NCBI GenBank assembly: GCA_026214975.1
Contig: CM047809.1
Coordinates: forward strand, 28,741,977 to 28,805,976
Reading direction: 5' to 3'
DNA length: 64,000 bases
DNA from: Gentiana macrophylla
Lineage: Eukaryota > Streptophyta > Magnoliopsida > Gentianales > Gentianaceae
The notes below the pieces were generated by a model. The model was not told the origin of the DNA. It worked only from the letters and a program-made list of their open reading frames with translations, and ran no database searches. The position numbers were made by a program, and so were the translations under genes. Positions within the stretch are counted from its first letter, which is position 1; each line of letters starts with the position of its first letter. This document shows positions 49,401-59,961 of this stretch, piece by piece.

Positions 49401-52400
49401 GAGCCTAAAGTTGTTGAAGAAGCAATTTCGTATCCAGATTGATAATTGCTATGCAAGAGGAATTGAATGAATTTGAAAGAAATCAAGTTTGGACACTAGT
49501 TGATAGGCCAAATCATGCAAATATCATTGGTACTAAGTGGGTATACAGAAATAAACTTGATGAATCTGGTACCATTGTGAGGAATAAGGCCGACTAGTTG
49601 CAAAAGGCTATTCTCAAGTCAAGGAATAGATTTTGATGAAACTTATGCACCTGCTGCAAAGATTGGAAGCTATCGATTATTCTTGGCACATGCTGCATAT
49701 AAGAACTTCAAAGTATATCAAATGGATGTCAAAAGTGCATTTTTGAATGGCATTCTAGAGGAGGAAGTGTATGTTCAAAGAACCTCCTGGATTTGAAGTT
49801 AAAGATCAAGAAGATAAAGTGTATAGACTCAACAAAGCACTTTATGGACTAAAACAAGCACCAAGAGCATGGTATGAGACTCTATCTCAATTCTTGGTGG
49901 ACAATGGTTTTACAAAAGGGACCATTGACAAGACACTTTTCGTAATCAAGTTGAAGGGACAAAGACTCTCTGTGGGTACAAATTTATGTGGATGACATAA
50001 TTTTTGGTTCTAAAATGATCTACTTTGTGAAAAGTTTGCAAATCTAATGAAGAGTAAATTCCAAATGAGTATGATGGGAGAAATGAACTACTTTTGGGAT
50101 TGCAAGTTAAACAGATGAAAGATGGAATCTTCATTCATCAAACCAAATATACCAAGGAGTTGTCAAGAAGTTTGGTATGGAAAACAAAGACTAAGAGTTC
50201 AACTCCTATGAGTACAAATATTAGGTTGGATGAAGATAAAGAAGGCAAAGATGTTGATCGACCTTATACGTATGATGATAGGCAATCTCATCAGACTCAC
50301 ACCGCCAAAGCAGACTGATATATCCTTTGCTGTAGGTGTTTGTGCAAGATTTCAATCCAAACCTAAGGAAAGTCACTTAGGTGCAGTCAAGAGAGTTCTC
50401 AAGTACATTAAAGAGACTTTGGGAGTAGGGATATGGTATTCTAAGGAAGGAAGCTTCAAAGTAATATCCTACTCAGATTCTGATTATGCTGGATGCAAGA
50501 TTGACAGAAAAAGCACCACAGGAACCTGTCAGTTAATGGGAAATAGACTGGTCTCCTGGTTTAGCAAGAAACAGAATTCTATTTCAACTTCCACTGCTGA
50601 AGCTGAATACATAGCTGCTGGAAGTTGTTGTGCACAAGTACTATGGCTAAGACAACAATTAAGGGATTATGGAATTGAAGAAAAGGAAATTCCAATTATG
50701 TGTGATAACACAAGTGCAATTGCAATCACAGAAAATCCTGTTTTGCACTCAAGAACCAAACACATTGATGTGAGGCATCATTTTATAAGAGATCATGTTG
50801 AAAAGAAAGATGTGGTGGTTCTATACATCCCTACTGAAGATCAACTTGCTGATATTTTCACTAAACCACTTGACAGTGAAAGATTTGCTAAATTAAGGAC
50901 TCGAACTTGGTATTATAAAGATTGACTGATATTCAAAGAATGTACCGAATTCACCAAGGGATTAGTCTTTGCTATGTTGGGTGAGCTCACTTAGCGATTA
51001 GTCATTGGTATCAACAATTCCATGTACTTATGTTTGGACAATTGAGCAAATGAGGTTGCTAAGGGGATTGGTCTTTGTCATGTTGGGTGAGCTCACTTGA
51101 TGATCACATTGGTATTAAACTTCATCTTGTATTATCAATTGAACAAAACAAGAAGGAAACAAGGATCAAGAGAGTACTTTTTGTCAAGAGTCAGCCAAGT
51201 CTATTTATCAAATAGATCACCGAGCCCACCCTCACCGAGGATTACCCTGCTGGATGGAACGTTACTCACTCAAAGTTATTAAAGTCAAGAAGCATATTGG
51301 CGGGATATTTATCCTATCTTTTATTACCATAGTTAAACCATCCAACGGTTACAAACGCGTTATGGAGGAGTAATGGGCCACGTGTCAAGACAAAGATTTA
51401 TTCAGAGTTAATCGTGGTTACCTCAATGTACGCGGAATGACAGCTTTCAACTACCCACTGCCTATATAATCGATCACATACATGCCAGAATCTCTACTTG
51501 CAATTTCGCTTTATCTCTCTCAAAATCCTACTTGTGTGAACACAGATTTGAGAGCAATTCTTCTTCATCTTTTTCTTATTTCAATGGCGGAAAGAGTTGA
51601 AGTTCAAATCGAATCAAGCCAAAGTGTTAGAGGATATGTTGTTGATGCAAATCAAACAGAGTTGGCCATTAATATAGGTCAAGAATAAGGAGGTTTGCAG
51701 TGTTTGAAAAACAAACTCAATATCGATTAGAAACAATTTCATATACCAATGTCATTGATTTCTGAAGAATATAGTTGTGGAAGAAGGAATCAAGCATTCA
51801 AGACCATCAGTGAATGCCGAGGAGCTTGTAATCTCCTCCAGCCATCTTGAGACAAGTGTTTGGTTTTGAAGAAGTTGTAGATGGTCCCGCTAATCCCGGC
51901 TAAATGGGATTGAACAAGATGGCATTCGTGGATCGATTAAGATAAATCAAGACACAAAATCGCCTCTCGCATCAATCGCAGGATATTTGGCCCGAGTACA
52001 ACTCTCCGAGCAAACTAATTGCAAAGAACATATCACTGGGTTGGTTGGCAGATGGATACTCTATCCGGACCCAAGATAGAGTTGATGATAATCATCTGCA
52101 GGAGCATGAAGTTTGATTGGGCAAGTTACTTTATTCATTATATGAAGAAAGTTGCCAAGGAGGAGAAACTAGGAAAAGGAAATCCAAGGCCTTACCTTAG
52201 GTTTGATGGTCCAGATTGGCGAATCATCTGCAGTTCCTCGATCTTGAATCTGCAAACATAAATCACCCGTATACAAGAAGGAGATTGATTATGCAATTCC
52301 CGGACTTGATGATGATGAAGAGATTGGCCGGAGAAGTCACCGATGATGATAATGGTGGAGATGATGGTGATGTCGGTGGTGAGCAGTGTTCAAAGAAACT

Positions 52401-55400
52401 AAGAAGATATCTATCAAACCTCGCCGCACCAAAGAAAGTCATTGGGAAAAGAAAGGCCGGAGCTACAAGGAAGATAATCAAGTGTTAAAGCCTTCAAAGA
52501 AAACAAGGAAGGAAACAAAGACAGATCACTTGAGTCTCACGAGGGTCAAGTGGAGGTTATCGACCTCTGCCAGGCTCCAAGAAAACTCACAGAAATTCTC
52601 GAGGAACAACAGAAGGAAGCCAAGAGAAAGAGGAAGTCTCATCAGTAATTGAGAAAGATGATGATGAACCCTCTCCAAAAGAATGAAGGAGATTGCCAAA
52701 AGAAAAAATACGGTAAGGGGAAAGAGTTGAAAAACTTGGAAGCTCAAAGAATCCAAGAGGAAGCATCAAGAGAAGAGGAAGAAGAGGTCATTGAGGCCGA
52801 GCCCTTAACTATCATTCCACCGTAGTAATCAAGACTCCTCAAATGAAGAAGTTATCAAGTCTATCGATGGTGGACAAAGTTGTTGTTGAGCACTTCAGAG
52901 GATATACAAAGCAGCTTTCATCGACCCGAGCCTCAGCCAGAGTATCCATCAAGAACCACAAAGAAATCACCGAACTCGAACTCGCTGTGGTAGTTGAAGA
53001 GGTGATTGAAGACTTGGTTGAAGACCCCGCAAGTTTGGCAATAATTCGTGGGGAAGAGCAAATACGCTAACCTCGCTGATGAGCATGTAAGTCGTGGGGA
53101 ACCAAGTGTGATACAGATGGAAGTAGTAGGTACAAATGTACAATCACAAAGAACTCTCGTGACTTTCAAACATCTCGTAGAAGAGACTATGAATCTGCTT
53201 GTTGGAACCTTTGAGGTCAACAAGCTACCAAGCCGCTTCCTCAGAGATCTTTCATGCCCTTTGAGAGGCATGTGAAAGAGAGGAAGAAAATCAAGATTAT
53301 GTGGATCCCAAACTTCAAAGAGATTGTCGATTATTTTCAATGGAAGTTTGGTTTCTACAAGAGACAAAAGCCAGCAGCAGAACCTATGACTGATTTTAAG
53401 GAATGGGCTTTTAACAAGTTGAGAGTCGAGAACTTGCTGGATCTGGTTGATACCACCCTGCTGCAATCCAGATCGATGGATCTATTTGATGAGCAATAGT
53501 AAGGAGGAGGGTATTAAGTTTAGGGATCCAAGAGATGGAGATGATGACTCTTCCTCATCGCCCCACTCAGAGAGATTTCCTCCGGACCAGGAGGAACCAG
53601 CCGGGCTGCATTGATAAATGAAACTCCCGCACAACACCACACTCGATATCGTAAGTCTCGCCGAGGCCAAAGAGATCGAGAAATGGATGAGGATCTACAG
53701 GATCTCACCATGGATGATCTTGAAGCACTGATCAATGAAGGAATCACTTTGAGTGCTGGTAGGCTGGCTGATGAACCTAGTACATTTCATGTTATAGAGC
53801 CTGCTGCACAAAATAAAGATGAACAGAGTGAGGATTTGGATGGAGAAACAAGCATCGATTTTAATGAACCTAGTGCCAGCTCAGAAGGGTCCATTGAATA
53901 TCAAGATGGATTTGACATTGAAGGCACTCTTACTAAAACTGCCATCATCCTGCACAAGATTGGTCATGCAGAAGGTTTTCAAGTGGATAATGAGGCTATA
54001 TTCAACCCACAGAGAACTGAAGAGGAGGTACAGGTTGCTGGGATACAAACAGCACCTGCACAAAGGTTGGAACAGGAGGTACAGTGTGCTGAGTCTCAAA
54101 CAAAGACTGGACACAAAGTTGGAACAAACTTTGGGTTTGGAGGAAACCCCTGTTTTTGTTGAGGCTGCTGTAGTGGAGCCTGCTGGAGCCAAGACCACTG
54201 TAGGGAAGGATAGTCAGCAAGCTGCTGTTGTTGATCAAGAAGAACAGCTGCTGGACTATGACTACAGTGATGAAGAATTTCAAATTTTTGGAGAAGAAGA
54301 AGTTGCTGAGGAACCTGCACAAGATCCGGTTATGGAAGACATTCTTGGTGCAATGGTTGAGGAAGGACCTCCCCCTGCTGGGAGAGATATGAGTAAAGCA
54401 ATGGTCATCGCAGACAACAGCACAATATAGAGTGGAGGAGCTCACGATGGATCTACCGATGAGTAGAATGACTAGAGTGAAGTGCCAATTGAAGTGTTCA
54501 ATGAGTTAAGAATCAGTAAGAAATGATATGCAACGCTTAAGAACTCAATTGACAGACAAGAACAGTAGATTTGAAGAATCGATGAAGATGGTGAATGAAA
54601 ATGATAATCTACTAATACAGCTTGCTTCAAATTTTACATCCACTCAAAATGCTATGAATGATTTGATACTAGATGTCAGAGGTATCAAGGTTGGAAATAA
54701 AGCCAAAGACAAGTTTCTAAAAGACCAACTTATTTCTATCCATGAGAAACTTGATAAGCTTGTCGAAGCTCGCTAAACTCGCCGAGCCTATCATTGTCGC
54801 ACAACCACCGCTATGCCTCGATCCCAAACTTATCAAAGGATCAACAGACCGGAGGAGACATTGCAATCCAGATTACTTCTCTTGATACTAGAATTGGAAC
54901 CATGGAAGGTCAAATGCATAGAGTGATAGTGTCACAGAAGCAATTCATGGCCTTATATCCCGCTTTGTTGATGATGTCACTAAGGGGAAGAGGGCCAATC
55001 ACCGCAAAGAAAGGAGGGCTGCAAGACTCTTGCATGTAAGAGATGGACAGATGATACAAATGCCTTCAGCAACCTCGCACTGGCAGAGTCCAACTCACTC
55101 GATGATCTACTTAAACAAAGACAAGAAAGAGTATTACAACAGAGGAGACCTTATCATGACATGGGATTTCATGAAGGTCTTAACTCTTTCTTGAGTTTGA
55201 AATTTTGGGAAGCAAGAGTCAGAGCTCTAAGCGCAAGTAGAAGAAGTAGCAGAGGTGAAAAGGTGCTACCTATTACAAAGGCAAAGGACTCACTGGATGA
55301 ATTCAAGGAGCTGTATATGAGGTTTGGATTCAGAGTGAATGACATCAATCTTGTCCTGCCTGAAGCATGGAACTGGTGGAAACAAGTCAATCCTTATATT

Positions 55401-58400
55401 GATTTTACACTAATTGAGAATGAATGGATGAGTCAAATGATAGAAGAGATCAGAGCCTATCAAGAGCAAGCTGAGAAGGCTAGAAGAGAAAGAGAAAAGA
55501 GACAATAGATCAAAGATACTTATTATTCCTTTATCCTTGTCGCATCTAGTTTGTAATAACCGAACAATGATTATAATGAGAATTGACTCGAATTTGTCCT
55601 GCTTTTTGTGTTTTATCTTTTGCTTTGTCGATTAGGTGAGGGTAGTGGCATCATCACCAAAAAAAAGGGGAAAATTGTTGGACTTATTTCTTAGTTTTGA
55701 TGATGAGTGCCATACTAGTCGTTATAGTGCAAAGGCAAAAAGATGTCTAGATAAAATGTATAGGTTTATTAGAGTTTGATTCATAAATAAGTTTGATCAA
55801 ACAAGCATCAGAAAGTGGTCACGATTGATATCACAGATCGGTCTAGGTCGAGAGGGTAGATAGGTCGTAGAGATCGTCAGAACTCCGCCAAGACCAAGAC
55901 CAAGGCTGAGGGTTCAAACTCAGTAAATGAAGGCTAAGGGATCAAACTTAGTATTTAAAGTCAAGGATATGGAATCAGAATTTAGGCAAGTCTGTGATGA
56001 CCTAAACTGATTACATATTACCTTGTGTAGAAGGTCTAAGTTCCATAAGTTGGATGATGTTTGGAACTTAGTTATAATTAAAATGATGTAATCTAACTAC
56101 ACAAATAAAAGTTAGATAAAAGAAATCACCAGACCGCATTTTATACACAAAGAAGATGCTATTCAAATAGATCGATTGATACTTCAAAGATCGATAAGCC
56201 TCACCGATATATATCTCGATTTATTCAAGATTATTTTGGAAGATTACATGGATAAGGATAGCCAACTACCTCTGACTTATCAAGAAAATCAAAGGCTATG
56301 ATTAAAAAGACGTTGGGATGATCCATATTTTTATCCATTGGATGCAAGTCAGTGGGGTGGATGATCGCGACCGCCAAAAAGGAATTTCGACAAAGGTCAC
56401 CCTATGAATAGTGACAGATTGGTTAACAGATGGGACAAATACAAGGAACGGTCACATTTGAATTTCAAATGCAAGTCACATGCATTCCTACCTATAAATA
56501 GAAGACTTTCAACTCAAGAAAAGAACGATGAATTTTTGGGATAAACTTTAAGTGACAATACTGAGCTGAAAAACACCCTGCTGAACTTACTGAGCTTAAG
56601 GCTGCTGATCTAGTTATTTTCTTCAAGTGCATTCTGTGTTCAAGCTACATCAAGCATACACACTTGAAGACTGCAAGCTGCTGATTACATCATCCTAATC
56701 AAGCTGCTGCAACTGAATCATTTATTTGATTCATTCTTTATTTTATAAAGAACTCGCTAAAGACAAGAAGCATCCGTTGTGTGTGAAAGATCGTTGTTTG
56801 TGGTGGAGCCGGTGAAGAGGCAATCCTACCTCTTCAAGGACCAAAGTGAAGACTAAGAAGCAACAATTCTACCTGCTCCCGCCAGCTTTGTGAAACCATA
56901 GTCATTGGTGAAGGACAAACAACTTAGGAATCTTTGTAATGAATACATCAAAGATCTCTAGTGAATTTCCTCCAACATCACAGGAGAAGAGTGGACGTAC
57001 AGGATTACATCACCTGGAACCACTATAAAAATCTGCCTACTTACTTTCTGCTTTTACTTTCTGCACTTGTTTTATTTCACTCATCAACCTACTGAATCTA
57101 GCAACTGAAATCACACACCTGCACTACTGAGTATCTAATACTTAGTATCATATTTAACAACAAGTAATAAGGCTTAAATTTTGATTTTATTCACGCACAA
57201 ATTCAAAGAAACTCAACTATCAAGAGACTACTATTTATCAAGCCAATTCATCAAGTCTCAAAGAGACTCTCAAGTATCGCAGATCAAGGTTGCGCAATTT
57301 GTTAACTCCAAAGTTTTAAGTGTTAAGTTTATTCACCCCCCTCTAAACTTAACCAAAGCCTTTCAAGGGACCAACAATGAATTATGTACCATCGATTTCC
57401 GAAGCATGTTTTTGCGGATGATGATGATGTTAGTTGGTGGATAGACTCGGGAGCGACTAGACATGTATGCAAGGATAGATCCTGTTTTTAAAAAGTATGA
57501 AAAAGTTGAAGATGGATCCATTGTGCATATAGACAACGAGTAAAGCCATTGTTGTTGGAAGAGGAATTGTAAATTTGCTATTTAGTTACGGAAAATTTGT
57601 AACTTTAAACAATGTTTTACATGTACCTTTGATCCGGAAAAACTTAGTTTCGGTAGTATTTCATGTAAAGAGGGCTATAAACAAGTATATGAGTCCTCTC
57701 GTTATGTATTGACTAAACATGGTGTATTTGTAGGATTTGGTTATCTTAACAATGGTATGTTTATGCTTAATATTGTTAGTAATGGTTTGTATGAAAATGC
57801 TGCTATGAATGTTATGACTCTTAATGTTGATGATTCATACTTGTGGCATGCAAGATTAGGTCATGTGCATTTTAGAAGAATGTTGCAAATGTCTAAAAAT
57901 GACTTAATTCCTGTTTGTAGTACAACTATGAATAAGTGTAATACTTGTAACTTAACTAAAATTGTAAGACAACCTTTTAAAGGTGTTGAAAGGTCGTCTA
58001 CAATTTTGGAACTTATTCATAGTGATCTATATGAATTTTGTTCTTCTCCATCTTTTGGAAACAAAAAGTATGTTGTCACATTCATTGATGATTGCTCTCG
58101 TTTTTGCTATGTTTACTTGCTTTATACTAAAGACGAGGCAATAGAAAAATTTAGAGTGTTTAAAAACGAAGTGGAATTGCAACTTGAAACTAAAATAAAG
58201 AAACTTTGTACGGATAGAGGTGGAGAATACTTTGATCCACCATACTTTGAATCTTGTGGGATTAGAAACATATCCAATAAATATGCAATCAATGCCTCTT
58301 TCCCCCAAGGTTTTAATCTTGGGATTGGGTAGTCTTACGACTGCCCTACATCCCCAAACACGCAAATAATGCAAGTTTGGCTTCTTTTTATACCAAAGCT

Positions 58401-59911
58401 CATATGGGGTAATATGACTCTTTTATTAGAATCCTATTCAATAAATAACAAGTTTATTAACATAGCTTCTCCCAAAATCCCTCACTCAATCCCGAGTAAG
58501 AAAGCATAGTATTCACCATCTCTTTTAAAGTACGATTCTTTCTTTCAACTATGCCATTTTGTTGTGGTGTATAAGGTGAAGTTCTTTCATGTATAATCCC
58601 ACAAGATTCAAAGTATGGTGGATCAAAGTATTCTCCACCTCTATCCGTCTTTAAGTTTCTTTATTTTAGTTTCAAGTTGCAATTCCACTTCGTTTTTAAA
58701 CACTCTAAATTTTTCCATTGCCTCGTCTTTAGTATAAAGCAAGTAAACATAGCAAAAACGAGAGCAATCATCAATGAATGTGACAACATACTTTTTGTTT
58801 CCAAAAGATGGAGAAGAACAAAATTCACATAGAGCACTATGAATAAGTTCCAAAATTGTAGACGACCTTTCAACACCTTTAAAAGGTTGTCTTACAATTT
58901 TAGTTAAGTTACAAGTATTACACTTATTCATAGTTGTACTACAAACAGGAATTAAGTCATTTTTAGACATTTGCAACATTCTTCTAAAATGCACATGACC
59001 TAATCTTGCATGCCACAAGTATGAATCATCAACATTAACAGTCGTAACATTCATAGCAGCATTTTCATACAAACCATTACTAACAATATTAAGCATAAAC
59101 ATACCATTGTTAAGATAACCAAATCCTACAAATACACCATGTTTAGTCAATACATAACGAGAGGACTCATATACTTGTTTATAGCCCTCTTTACATAAAA
59201 TACTACCGGAAACTAAGTTTTTCCGGATCAAAGGTACATGTAAAACATTGTTTAAAGTTACATATATTTTCCAGAACTAAATTGCAAATTTACAATTCCT
59301 CTTCCAACAACAATGGCTTTAGACTCGTTGCCCATATGCACAATGGATCCATCTTCAACTTTTTCATACTTCGAAAACCAGGATATATCCTTGCATACAT
59401 GTCTAGTCGATCCCGAGTCTATCCACCAACTAACATCATCATCCTGCAAAAAACATGCTTCGGAAATCAGTGGTACATAATTCATATCCGAATTAAAACC
59501 ACAATTATAATCATTCGTACCTTGATGTTTAGGTGGATCCGGGTCTTTAGCCCCATTCACTGGGCCTTTACCCTTACCATTGTTGTGCTTTCTAGCAAAA
59601 CAATCCGCCTTGAAATGACCATCTTTTCCGCAATACCAACAAGCGCCTTTAGGCTTCTTGTTAAACTTTGCTTTGTTTTTGTTGTTGGAACACTCGATCT
59701 GGTCAGCGTTTGGTGGTCTAGCTTGACTGGTTCATTTATCTTCATTATCTAACTTTCATACTGGGCCCGGCCCAATTACAAATAATCCGACCCAATGGGC
59801 CTACATATCATCAGGTATCGATGAAGAGTATTGCCAAGATGAAGGTTGCGGTATATGTGATACTGAAGGAAGTACTCGTTGCACGAATTTTCCGATCACT
59901 GATAAGTGTGA

Positions 59912-59961
<50 letters not shown>

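Larger units (their letters stand above)
43655..57376 (+). mobile_element. Copia-3 (SIRE/Maximus-like), full length, 13.7 kb
   Basis: LTRs at 43655-45342 and 55676-57376 start TGTTGGACTTATTTC and end GGGACCAACA. Target duplication ATGAA at 43650-43654 and 57377-57381; the uninterrupted site exists in copy C of copia-2 near 59487. A tRNA-Met primer site follows the 5' LTR. Gag, protease, integrase, RT and RNase H are followed by ~4.5 kb of env-like/coiled-coil coding before the polypurine tract. That long region after pol and the long LTRs point to SIRE/Maximus. Coding frames are broken in many places. Confidence 0.9.

Noticed and set aside
53481..54445. Minus-strand frames up to 147 codons opposite the copia-3 third coding region
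   Set aside because: Gln/Leu/Phe-rich shadows of the acidic plus-strand sequence.
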